Positions 50,986 to 59,258 of a stretch of 64,000 nucleotides of DNA are shown here, in pieces. Position 1 is the first letter of the stretch; every line of letters begins with the position of its first letter. The DNA is from an uncultured Clostridium sp. (GTDB taxonomy: Bacteria; Bacillota; Clostridia; Clostridiales; Clostridiaceae): assembly GCA_934755305.1 (NCBI GenBank), contig CAKVLD010000004.1, positions 1 through 64,000 on the forward strand, read 5' to 3'. Made by a program: the position numbers and the translations under genes. The notes under the pieces were generated by a model. It was not told the origin of the DNA. It searched no databases and was given only the letters and a program-made list of their open reading frames with translations.

Positions 50986-53046
50986 GTGGAAGGGATTGAG
51001 AATGTAATAAATTATAATATGCCTCCTTATTGGAGAAAGATACTAAATATTGCAAAGAGTAATGAAGATAATTATAGAGATTTTCATAATGATGAGTTGT
51101 TAAAAAATCTTATAAAAGAATATAACACTTATGGATATATAAAAAAATATACATTGAAAGAATTGTTGTTTTTGCCAGATATAACAGTAATACTGTTCTA
51201 TTGCTACTTGTATAAGAAAAAAAATTTGCAAGGAAAAGAGCCAATTGGAATAGCAAAGAAAGAAAACGATTCTAATTGGATGTTAAATAGAGATTATTGT
51301 TTTTTTAATATAAGAGCATTAGGGACAGAAATTTATAATACTGGAAATATAATAAATGCAACAAAATTATTAATAACCTTAAGAGTTAGTGGGATACATT
51401 TAGCACCTTTCTTTGAATGTAAGAATGGAATTGTATATTGTCAAAATGCATATATGCTAATAAATCATGAGATTGTAAATTTAAATTATCTTGATAATGG
51501 AGTTAGTGCAGAAGAGCAAATGAAGTTTTTTATTGACTGTGCACATTTATTAGATATGGCAGTTGGATTTGATTTTACTCCTCATGTAGCTAATCTGTCA
51601 AAGGTAACTTTGGATCACCCAGAACTAGTGCGTTGGATAAAATTAAACAAAGGTCATACAAGACTATATAATAATGAAACAGTTGATGAACAATATGATG
51701 AGGTTTATCAAGAGAACATTCATAAAGAGATAAAAACAATAGTTGATAAGGTAAAGGAAGAATTAGATATTGATTATATAGACAGTAATTATATCGATTA
51801 TAAATTAAGCAATAAAGCACAAGCTATAGCAAGTGAAATTATAAAAAGTGAAGGATATTATACTGTATCTGCACAAACCTGGAATGGAATATGTGTGCCT
51901 GGATTTTTAAGATTCAATCATGTATGTGAATGGCCAGAATGGGAATACAAAGATATAAATGGAGAGGATCAAAGTAAACATGCTATTTCATTACATTCAT
52001 CTTTATATATACATAAAGGTATGCAGGCAAATAAATTACCTAAACAGATTTCAAAAGAAGTAAGTCATAGAAATGTAAAAAGAAATGATCATGTAATTAA
52101 TTATATAAAAGAATATCTTAGTAAGGTAATAGATTTATATAAAATTGATTATATTAGAATGGATTATGTTGATCATATTTTTGATAATGTAATGTATGTT
52201 GAAGGAGAAGAGGTGCCAATAAATGAAATGTTGACACCTAATGAAATATTAGAAATAAATAGTTATTTATTGAAAAAAGTTCCAGGAATAGGATTTCAAG
52301 CAGATAAAACTAGTGATACTACAGAATGTTATGAGAAGGCAGGGTTTAATTTAATAATAGGAACTGAAGCAAGAAACCATCTAGATAAAAAAAATATAGA
52401 AGAAACTATTATAAGATGTAAAAATAATTTTCAAGATAAAGCTTGTACATGTAAAGTATTATTTACTATTGATACTCAAGATGTTGCTCATCCACTATTT
52501 CTGGGAAAAGAATTATCAGAGCGGGAAGGCAGAATAGGAGTTCTAGTTAGAATATTTATGGCTAGATTTCTTAATGTGGGAAAGAATAGAAGACCTAAGT
52601 ATGAAGTTATAGGAAATCAAGATTTATCAACAGGAATTCATAGAGTTAATAATGTGCCAGAAAGTTTAGCTTGGAAAAGTGATAAATATGTATTTTACAA
52701 TTATCATTTATTAGAAGATTTATATTTAGAATTAAAAAGTGCACTTGATAATTGCGTAATAATTGATTATGAAGTAAATGAGTATTATGCTACGTGGACG
52801 TTAGAAAATATACTTTTACAAAAGAAGTGGCTATGCATAATACCAGTAGTATTTAATACAAATCACATGGAAGAATATGTATTATTTTTCTGCGATAAAA
52901 TTAGTGCTACCAAAGGAGCTGATATAAAATTTCATGCTTCGGATAAAAGAGATAGTTTAAGTAATATTATCATTGATAAGGTAGACGGGAATATTTTAGA
53001 GGTTAAAATTAAATATCCTGCAATAACTTTAATAGAGTATAGTTAA
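50986..53046 (+). CDS. Divergent GH13 (alpha-amylase)-fold protein of unknown activity
   Basis: 686 residues from GTG 50986 (GGAGGTGAT just upstream; an in-frame TTG at 50965 has no ribosome site). Four regions recall GH13: region I-like GFDFTPHVAN (D196, H200; the usual Asn-His is Pro-His), region II-like YIRMDYVDH with R391, candidate nucleophile D393 and H397 in exact GH13 spacing, candidate acid E461 in IIGTEARN, and D499 in TIDTQDVAH. No signal peptide, so cytosolic. Residues 1-95 (DITVILFYCYLYKKKNL region) and the C-terminus are not recognised. It may be a glycosyl hydrolase, a transglycosylase or a catalytically altered relative. It lies between the exporter and a PLP enzyme. Confidence 0.6.
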   Translation: MEGIENVINYNMPPYWRKILNIAKSNEDNYRDFHNDELLKNLIKEYNTYGYIKKYTLKELLFLPDITVILFYCYLYKKKNLQGKEPIGIAKKENDSNWMLNRDYCFFNIRALGTEIYNTGNIINATKLLITLRVSGIHLAPFFECKNGIVYCQNAYMLINHEIVNLNYLDNGVSAEEQMKFFIDCAHLLDMAVGFDFTPHVANLSKVTLDHPELVRWIKLNKGHTRLYNNETVDEQYDEVYQENIHKEIKTIVDKVKEELDIDYIDSNYIDYKLSNKAQAIASEIIKSEGYYTVSAQTWNGICVPGFLRFNHVCEWPEWEYKDINGEDQSKHAISLHSSLYIHKGMQANKLPKQISKEVSHRNVKRNDHVINYIKEYLSKVIDLYKIDYIRMDYVDHIFDNVMYVEGEEVPINEMLTPNEILEINSYLLKKVPGIGFQADKTSDTTECYEKAGFNLIIGTEARNHLDKKNIEETIIRCKNNFQDKACTCKVLFTIDTQDVAHPLFLGKELSEREGRIGVLVRIFMARFLNVGKNRRPKYEVIGNQDLSTGIHRVNNVPESLAWKSDKYVFYNYHLLEDLYLELKSALDNCVIIDYEVNEYYATWTLENILLQKKWLCIIPVVFNTNHMEEYVLFFCDKISATKGADIKFHASDKRDSLSNIIIDKVDGNILEVKIKYPAITLIEYS

Positions 53047-53076
53047 GGATAAATAAAGACGCAAGGAGAGTTTATA

Positions 53077-54237
53077 GTGAGAGAGGTAGAATATGCTTCT
53101 AATAGAAAAAAATTTAATTCGGCAAAATGGAGTGAATATATTCAGAAGGAAGGATTGATTCCGTTAACTGTAGCTGATATGGAATTTAAAGTCCCCAGGG
53201 AAGTTCGAAGTGCTTTGAAGAATGTTGTTGATATGGGTGCTTATGGATATACCTATAGAAGTGAAGAATATTATAAAAGTATTACGGGGTGGTTAAGAAA
53301 AAGACATGGAATTGAAGTAGATAAAGAATTAATATTACCTGGTTTTGGAGTAATGTTTTCAATAAGTGTAACTATTAGGGCATTATCAGAAAAGGGAGAT
53401 GGTGTTCTTATAAATATACCTTCATATTATCCGTTTTTTTCAGCAATTACTGATAATGAAAGAAGATTGTTAGAATCACCATTAATTTTAAATAAAGATA
53501 CAAGACAATATGAGATAGATTTTGAGGATTTAGAAGAAAAGTTAAAGAAAGCAAAAATATATTTATTGTCATCTCCACATAATCCAACTGGAAGAGTGTG
53601 GAATGATGAGGAGTTGGAAAGAATCATTTATTTATGTGAAAAGTATAATGTATTGATAATATCTGATGAAATACATAGTGACTTAATATTAAGCAACTGT
53701 AAGCACATAACTTTATTTGAGAAATGTAAAGGTAAAAAAGTTAAATTAGTAGTTTGTTCATCTCCTAGTAAAACTTTTAATCTGGCTGGACTTAATACTT
53801 CGTACAGTTATGTAAATGATATCAATTTGAAAGAAAATATAGAAAAGGAAATATATAAAACTGGGCTTTATCACAATAATATATATGGTTTAGTAGCAAC
53901 TGAAAGTGCCTATAATCAATGTGAATATTGGCTTGAAGACTTAGTAGATTATATAAAGATAAATAAAACTATTGCTTTTACCAGGTTAAGTAAATATAAA
54001 GATAAAGTAATAATTATAGATTCAGAAGGAACTTATTTAATGTTATTAAAATTTATTGATTATAGTTCTGATGACATTATAAATATACTTAGGAATAAAG
54101 CAAAGATATTGGTGGAGGATGGAAGATTATTTAAGTGTGAAGAAGGTTTTGTAAGGATTAATATAGCATGTCCTACAGAACTTTTTAAAAATATACTAAA
54201 CAAAATAGAAAATTTAATTATAAAAAGGGAGAGATAA
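53077..54237 (+). CDS. MalY/PatB-type PLP-dependent enzyme
   Basis: 386 residues, fold type I aminotransferase class I/II. LTVADMEFKVPREV at 23-36 is typical of MalY/PatB beta C-S lyases, then GAYGYTYRSEEYYKSITGWLRKRHG, SSPHNPTGRVW, IISDEIHSDLIL and PLP-binding Lys in CSSPSKTFNLAGL near 231. Family members cleave cystathionine or cysteine conjugates; E. coli MalY also represses the maltose regulator MalT. A transaminase role on a sugar or amino acid is possible. GTG start behind AAGGAGAG. It lies 30 bases after the GH13-like gene and 2 bases before the kinase gene. Confidence 0.88.
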   Translation: MREVEYASNRKKFNSAKWSEYIQKEGLIPLTVADMEFKVPREVRSALKNVVDMGAYGYTYRSEEYYKSITGWLRKRHGIEVDKELILPGFGVMFSISVTIRALSEKGDGVLINIPSYYPFFSAITDNERRLLESPLILNKDTRQYEIDFEDLEEKLKKAKIYLLSSPHNPTGRVWNDEELERIIYLCEKYNVLIISDEIHSDLILSNCKHITLFEKCKGKKVKLVVCSSPSKTFNLAGLNTSYSYVNDINLKENIEKEIYKTGLYHNNIYGLVATESAYNQCEYWLEDLVDYIKINKTIAFTRLSKYKDKVIIIDSEGTYLMLLKFIDYSSDDIINILRNKAKILVEDGRLFKCEEGFVRINIACPTELFKNILNKIENLIIKRER

Positions 54238-54239
54238 AT

Positions 54240-55145
54240 ATGAAAAAAATATTAATTGCAGGGCTTATAAACATTGAAACTACAGTGAAGATAAATGAAT
54301 TTCCTATAGAATACGCACCTATTGACTATCAATTTTTTGGAGTAGAATCAACTATTTCAGGAGTTGGTTATAATATTGCAAAGGCAGTAAGAACATTAGG
54401 CGATGAACCAGTTGTATTGTCACTAATTGGTGATGATATATATAAAGAAGCTATAGAAGTTGAGTTTAAGAAGAATGATATAAAAACTGATTATATAAAA
54501 GCTGTATTAAAAGATACTGCTCAATCTACAATTTTATATGATAATGAAGGAAAGAGAAGAATTACATTAGACTTAAAAGATATCCAAGATAGAGAATATG
54601 ATAAAGAAGGAATACAAGACATTTTAAAAGATGTAGATGTAGCAGCAATTTGTAATATTAATTTTGCAAGGGGATTATTAACTGAAGCAAAAAAAGCTAA
54701 TAAAGTTATAGCTAGTGATGTACATGTTGTTAATGATATAAATGATGAATATAATAGAGATTTTATGGAAAATTCCAACATATTATTTTTAAGTAATGAA
54801 GCGATATTAGGTAAGGAAAAAGAGTTTTTAAATACACTAATAGAAAATTTTAATAATGAAATTATAGTTGTTGGTATGGGAAAACAAGGTTCATTAATGT
54901 ATGTTAGAAAAGATAATAAGATAGTAGAATATCCAGCAATTGATACTAGAAAGATAGTAAGTACTATAGGTGCAGGAGATGCATTATTCTCAGCATTTAT
55001 TCATTATTATATTAAGAATGGTGATCCATATGCTGCCATAGAGAATGCAACATATTTTGCTTCTTATAAAATAGGAGAAAAAGGTGCTGCAAGTGGTTTC
55101 ATAACTGAATCTCAGTTAGAAGAACTTAAAGAGAAAAATAAATAA
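54240..55145 (+). CDS. PfkB-family carbohydrate kinase
   Basis: 301 residues. Ribokinase fold: KKILIAGLINIETTVKINEFPI opens the substrate domain, STISGVGYNIAKAVRTLGDEPVVLSLIGDD near 37-66 is the sugar-binding region, and STIGAGDALFSAFIHYY near 239-255 holds the anion hole and catalytic Asp. Phosphorylates a sugar, sugar phosphate or nucleoside; the substrate is not readable. AAAAGGGAGAG precedes the ATG, two bases after the previous stop. It could activate a sugar for the pathway encoded by this cluster. Confidence 0.9.
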   Translation: MKKILIAGLINIETTVKINEFPIEYAPIDYQFFGVESTISGVGYNIAKAVRTLGDEPVVLSLIGDDIYKEAIEVEFKKNDIKTDYIKAVLKDTAQSTILYDNEGKRRITLDLKDIQDREYDKEGIQDILKDVDVAAICNINFARGLLTEAKKANKVIASDVHVVNDINDEYNRDFMENSNILFLSNEAILGKEKEFLNTLIENFNNEIIVVGMGKQGSLMYVRKDNKIVEYPAIDTRKIVSTIGAGDALFSAFIHYYIKNGDPYAAIENATYFASYKIGEKGAASGFITESQLEELKEKNK

Positions 55146-55158
55146 GAAGGTGAAGGAA

Positions 55159-56280
55159 ATGGATAAACTTCAATTATATATATTAAAAAGTACCTTTGAA
55201 AATTTACCTGACAAATGGGGAATATCTGAATATGCAGATGTTCACTATAGTGAAGTTATGAAAGATTTATATCTAGATGATTTTCCGAATGCATGGAAAG
55301 ATGAATCAATAAGAAATAAAGCGGGAACAATAGGTGCTAATGACTATTTTAATAAATGGACCGGAGAAGAATTTGTATCATTGGAAGATACAAGATTAAA
55401 TGAAATTTATAAGTTAGTTAAAGATGAACTGGCTGATGGATCTATTATTGATGGAAAGAGAACAGGAATTCCATTATCAGGTGGAAATCACCAACTTCTA
55501 TTTTATAATAAAGAATTTGTGGATCATGCACCAACTACTTTTGATGAATTAATAAAGATGTCAGAAGAGATAAAGGAAAGATATAAATTAGAATATGCTT
55601 TTGTATTTCCTACAGGAGCATGCTATTTCATTTTACCCATCTTGTATGGTTTTGGGGCTGAATTATGGTCAATACCTGATATAGAACCTATATCAGAGGA
55701 GGCTTTAAGAAAGACAATTGTATTATTAAAAGATTTAATTTATGATAGGAAATTACTTCCTGTAAAATGGGAACAAGAAAATAGTATGCCTTATTTTATG
55801 GAGGGAAAAGCAGCCTTTTGCATAGGAGGGGATTGGAATATTAATCAATTCCAAAAAGCTTTAAATTATAACATAGGAGTTTGTGAAATCCCTAAATTAG
55901 AAAGGGAATGTAAGTCAAATGGGAATGCCAATTATTTATATGTTTCAAAATATGCTGATTCAAAGGTTTTAGATAATGCATTTAAATTTTGTAAAAGAGT
56001 ATTAAGTAAAGAAATTCAACATAATATTGTTGAAGAATTATATAGAATGCCAGCATTAAAGAATTATGAATTTGATGAAAGTAAACATAGTAAGATAATG
56101 GTTGATAGTTATAAGGTATATAAGAATTCCTTTATACTACCTCCATTAAAAGAGGTTTCTCATATGTATCACGTTCTTGCTGATTTACTTGAGCCAAATG
56201 TAATAGTAAGTGACTCACCAGAAGCTTTAGCAAAAGATGTAATAGCTAAATTAAAGGATACAGATTCTTATTATAAATAA
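55159..56280 (+). CDS. MalE-like extracellular-type solute-binding protein lacking a signal peptide
   Basis: 373 residues. Family 1/8 solute-binding protein features: SGGNHQLLFYNKEFVDHAPTTFDELIKMSEEIKE near 111-145, FPTGACYFILPILYGFGAELW, ALRKTIVLLKDLI and MEGKAAFCIGGDWNINQF near 214-231. Genuine transport SBPs begin with a signal peptide and lipobox; this one starts MDKLQLYILKST and has neither, and its first lobe seems shortened. It should stay in the cytoplasm, perhaps binding or presenting an oligosaccharide. No MalF/MalG importer genes are nearby. ATG 55159 follows AAGAAGGTGA; the GTG at 55150 lies in that site. Confidence 0.8.
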   Translation: MDKLQLYILKSTFENLPDKWGISEYADVHYSEVMKDLYLDDFPNAWKDESIRNKAGTIGANDYFNKWTGEEFVSLEDTRLNEIYKLVKDELADGSIIDGKRTGIPLSGGNHQLLFYNKEFVDHAPTTFDELIKMSEEIKERYKLEYAFVFPTGACYFILPILYGFGAELWSIPDIEPISEEALRKTIVLLKDLIYDRKLLPVKWEQENSMPYFMEGKAAFCIGGDWNINQFQKALNYNIGVCEIPKLERECKSNGNANYLYVSKYADSKVLDNAFKFCKRVLSKEIQHNIVEELYRMPALKNYEFDESKHSKIMVDSYKVYKNSFILPPLKEVSHMYHVLADLLEPNVIVSDSPEALAKDVIAKLKDTDSYYK

Positions 56281-56305
56281 TAATCTATTTGAGAGGTGAA
56301 GATAA

Positions 56306-57259
56306 ATGAAGATATTAATATTAGGTGGAACAGGAGTGTTATCTTCGAGCATTACTCAAAAGTGTATAGAAGAGGGGCATGAAGTTGTACATTTTAATAG
56401 AAAGAAGACTTCTAATAACTTTTCCGTAGAAACAATAAGTGGAGATAGACATAATAAGGAAGACTTAAGAAGAACATTAGCTATAAAACCTGATGTTGTA
56501 ATTGATATGCTATGCTTTGGAAAAGAAGATGCTGAAAATGCTATAGATGTATATAAGCATAATGTAGAGCAATATATATATTGTTCTACATCCTGTGTAT
56601 ATACACCAAAGGATAAAGAAGAAGTATTAACTGAAAAATCTGATACTAATCCAATTAGTGAATATGGAAAATCAAAGTTAGCAGCAGAAGTTGAATTTGA
56701 AAAGGCAAATAAAGAGAGATACTTTGAAACAACTATATTTAGACCTGGTCATGTCTTTAATAAAAATTTTATTGTAAATAACTTAACACTAAATGGTTTA
56801 TATGTTTTAGAAAGAATGAAAAGAAATTTAGATGTTATTTTAACAGAACAAGGAGAAAAACAATGGCAAGCTTGTCATGCTGATAACATTGGTATAGCTT
56901 TTTCAAAAGCTTGCGGTAATAAATGTTGTTATAATCAAAAATATAATATTTCAGGAGTAGAAGTTTTTACTTGGAATGATGTATATAAATTAATGATTAA
57001 TGAACTGAATAGTAAAAGTAAGATAATATATTTAGATAAAGATTATGTTATTGAAAAAGCAGAAGAACAAGTGGATTTTTTAAATACAGTTACTAAATAT
57101 AATTGGCATCATGATGGTTCACTTTTAAAAGAACATATAGGAACTTATTATGAAAAAAGTTTTCTTGAGGGGATAAGAGAAGTTATTAGTAATAATATGA
57201 ATAAAGATAATTATGACTATATAGAAAATCAAATGTATGATACATTGTTGAACGTTTAA
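56306..57259 (+). CDS. NAD-dependent epimerase/dehydratase-type SDR protein
   Basis: 317 residues, extended SDR fold. ILGGTGVLSSSITQKCIEEGHEVVHFNR at the N-terminus binds NAD(P), VIDMLCFGKEDAENAI, then YCSTSCVYTP and the YxxxK pair in EYGKSKLAAEVEFE near 126-139, FRPGHVF, and QWQACHADNIGIAFSKAC. It resembles nucleotide-sugar epimerases or reductases, and by its short C-terminus the isoflavone-reductase/CSP41-like SDRs. Expected to change a sugar or sugar nucleotide. GAGAGGTGAAG precedes the ATG. Ninth gene of the cluster. Confidence 0.87.
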   Translation: MKILILGGTGVLSSSITQKCIEEGHEVVHFNRKKTSNNFSVETISGDRHNKEDLRRTLAIKPDVVIDMLCFGKEDAENAIDVYKHNVEQYIYCSTSCVYTPKDKEEVLTEKSDTNPISEYGKSKLAAEVEFEKANKERYFETTIFRPGHVFNKNFIVNNLTLNGLYVLERMKRNLDVILTEQGEKQWQACHADNIGIAFSKACGNKCCYNQKYNISGVEVFTWNDVYKLMINELNSKSKIIYLDKDYVIEKAEEQVDFLNTVTKYNWHHDGSLLKEHIGTYYEKSFLEGIREVISNNMNKDNYDYIENQMYDTLLNV

Positions 57260-57282
57260 AATTATAAATAGGGGGTAATATT

Positions 57283-58290
57283 ATGAAAAGTTTTTTATTT
57301 AATTCTACAGTATTAGTTGAACCTACTAATATATGCAATTTAAAATGTATAATGTGTGAAGCAAAGTGTACTACTGATAAAGGGGTAAAGGCAGAGTATT
57401 TAAAGCCGGAAGAGTTGGATATTATGTTAGGAAAACTAGATGGATATATTAGTAATGTGGTTTTTCAAGGAGATTGTGAACCTACATTAAATCCATATTT
57501 AGGTGAATTAGTTAAGGTAGCTAAAAAATATACTGAGCATGTTAGTATAGTCACTAATGGATTAGCTTTAACTTCGAAAAAAATAGATGAACTTATAGAA
57601 TGCGGAGTTTCATGGTTTGCTATATCAATAGATAGCCATATTCCTGAAGTATATAATAATATAAGAAGAAATAGTAATTTTGAAAAGTTGATGGAGAATT
57701 TAGACTATTTGCTTAAATTAAAAAATACAGTATATAAAAATATAAAAATTGTAACACATAAAATAGTATTTAATAATGACTCTGAAGAATATTTAAAAGA
57801 TTATATACGATATTTCTATGTTAATAAAGGAGTAGATAAAGTTACTTTTGCTCCTCTTGTAGAAGAAGGGTCTATAGAGAATAAGAATTGGATAATAACT
57901 AGAAATAATATTGAAAATGATCTAATAAAGGAAGGGATAAATCTTAGTCTTAAGGATTTTTCAAATTATCCATATATGAGTATAAATAAATATTGTGGGA
58001 CAAACTTATTCTTTTTAGGACATACTGGTTCTTTTGCACCTTGCGGATTACATACAAAAGAAAATAAAGTTTTTGGAAACTTATTAACTGAATCTTTAGA
58101 AGAAATAGTTAATAAAGATGTATTCAAGGAATTCCATAATTATTGGTTAAATAATAATTTTAATAATAAGGTTCCTCATATATGTGAGAATTGTTATTTA
58201 TTAAGAAGTCCATACTTTAGCTATTGTATTGATGTTCCTTATGAGAAAAAAGAAGAAATAGATAGTTGTAATTTAATTGGGGTATTATAG
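57283..58290 (+). CDS. Radical SAM protein with SPASM/twitch-like C-terminus
   Basis: 335 residues. C18-x3-C22-x2-C25 (ICNLKCIMC) binds the SAM-cleaving 4Fe-4S cluster, GDCEPTLNP supplies the Glu-Pro of the GGE-like motif, and SIVTNGLALT and WFAISIDS follow the TIM barrel. C-terminal Cys residues (INKYCGTN, FAPCGLHTKENKVFGNL, HICENCYLLRSPYFSYC) fit an auxiliary cluster as in SPASM proteins, which modify peptides, sugars or tRNA. The substrate is unknown. AGGGGGTAATATT precedes the ATG. Last gene of the cluster, 22 bases before its terminator. Confidence 0.88.
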   Translation: MKSFLFNSTVLVEPTNICNLKCIMCEAKCTTDKGVKAEYLKPEELDIMLGKLDGYISNVVFQGDCEPTLNPYLGELVKVAKKYTEHVSIVTNGLALTSKKIDELIECGVSWFAISIDSHIPEVYNNIRRNSNFEKLMENLDYLLKLKNTVYKNIKIVTHKIVFNNDSEEYLKDYIRYFYVNKGVDKVTFAPLVEEGSIENKNWIITRNNIENDLIKEGINLSLKDFSNYPYMSINKYCGTNLFFLGHTGSFAPCGLHTKENKVFGNLLTESLEEIVNKDVFKEFHNYWLNNNFNNKVPHICENCYLLRSPYFSYCIDVPYEKKEEIDSCNLIGVL

Positions 58291-58311
58291 AAAAATTTTA
58301 ATAAAACAATT

Positions 58312-58364
58312 AAAAGAAGCTATATTAGAATGATTTTTAAATTATTCTGATATAGCTTCTTTTT
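58312..58364 (+). terminator. Terminator of the malQ-radical SAM cluster
   Basis: AAAAGAAGCTATA (58312-58324)/TATAGCTTCTTTT (58351-58363), with an inner AGAAT/ATTCT pairing. Strong and followed by T residues. Confidence 0.93.
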
Positions 58365-58679
58365 ATCAAATAAATAAAAAATAAGAAATATATACAATAC
58401 AAAAAGTTATACTATAAACAAGTAGGGGAACTACATGTATGGGCGTACTTCTAGTAAAGTGTATTATATACTGTATTTAAATATTTGATATATAGTGTTA
58501 TTCTATATATACATAATAAACTAGAATTATAATCAGGTAAATAAATAAGTCATGAAATGGATATATTTAATCGTAAAAGTATACAAGAATGAAAAAATGT
58601 ATTAAAAGATAGTTAAAAATAGTAATGTATACTAAAAATTGAGGTTGATATAAAAAATTAAAGGAAGAAAGGTGTTTTT
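58365..58679. other. Intergenic region before the 50-residue protein
   Basis: About 315 bases. Bases 58421-58470 can pair in short pieces (GTAG/CTAC, ACTA/TAGT) but not convincingly. A TATACT at 58629-58634 could be a -10. Nothing else identified. Confidence 0.4.
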
Positions 58680-58832
58680 ATGAATAAGAACTTAGAAATG
58701 ATGAAGAAAATTATAGAGGAAAAAAAGAAAAAAGGAAGCATGACAAAAAATACAATGAGAGCTCAAAAGAGTATGGGCAGATCTTCTAAAGGGGTTAAAA
58801 CTGGAAATGGTGGAGGATTATTTGATAAATAA
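58680..58832 (+). CDS. Small basic protein, 50 residues
   Basis: Sequence runs MNKNLEMMKKIIEEKKKKG ... ending GNGGGLFDK. Very lysine-rich, with a predicted N-terminal helix and a Gly-rich flexible end; no membrane segment. AAAGGTG lies at good distance from the ATG and a terminator follows the stop, which supports a real gene. Function unknown. It may be an RNA- or ribosome-associated small protein. It is also the nearest small open frame to the radical SAM gene, so a modified-peptide precursor is a remote possibility, but a terminator separates them. Confidence 0.7.
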   Translation: MNKNLEMMKKIIEEKKKKGSMTKNTMRAQKSMGRSSKGVKTGNGGGLFDK

Positions 58833-58844
58833 TTAATATGCATA

Positions 58845-58893
58845 AAAAATGAGAATCTAGAGGTATAAATCTAATTCTAGATTCCCATTTTTG
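58845..58893. terminator. Bidirectional terminator
   Basis: AAAAATGAGAATCTAGA (58845-58861)/TCTAGATTCCCATTTTT (58876-58892) with one A-C mismatch, between the small protein (+) and the DUF948-like gene (-). Confidence 0.88.
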
Positions 58894-58902
58894 TATTCAA
58901 AT

Positions 58903-59241
58903 TTATTTTTTAATAAATACAGAAATAATTATATTTAAAATTTCCTTAATCATTTCAACATTATTAAAAAGGTTGTCCTTAGCTACTATTACATCAGCTG
59001 TTGTTTCAGTAATAACATTACTAACATCCTTTAAATTATCACACATATCATCTATATTTTCAGATATAGTAGGTAGCTTGTCACACATTTTGTTAATATT
59101 ATTATAATTTCTAGTTACTAAGTGTGTTAAAGTAGAAACAAGCTTAGTAAGTTTATGTATAAGAATAATTAAATAAACAAGAACAATAAAACCAACTATT
59201 CCAAGTACAGAAAGGAATAATGTTGATAGAGAAATATACAT
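58903..59241 (-). CDS. DUF948-like membrane-anchored protein
   Basis: 112 residues. One N-terminal membrane helix (about 6-29, LFLSVLGIVGFIVLVYLIILI), then an amphipathic, coiled-coil-like region with regular hydrophobic spacing (LTHLVTRNYNNINKMCDKLPTISENIDDMCDNLKDVSNVI). This is the layout of DUF948/YtxG proteins, paired in Bacillus with YtxH as here. Thought to be stress-related; molecular role unknown. AAGGGAT precedes the ATG. It lies 17 bases downstream of the YtxH-like gene, same transcript. Confidence 0.75.
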   Translation of the reverse strand: MYISLSTLFLSVLGIVGFIVLVYLIILIHKLTKLVSTLTHLVTRNYNNINKMCDKLPTISENIDDMCDNLKDVSNVITETTADVIVAKDNLFNNVEMIKEILNIIISVFIKK

Positions 59242-59258
59242 ATTATCCCTTCTTTCTA

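Noticed and set aside
55150..56280. Solute-binding protein as part of a normal sugar importer
   Set aside because: No signal peptide and no MalF/MalG-type permease genes; the adjacent permeases are ABC-2 type.
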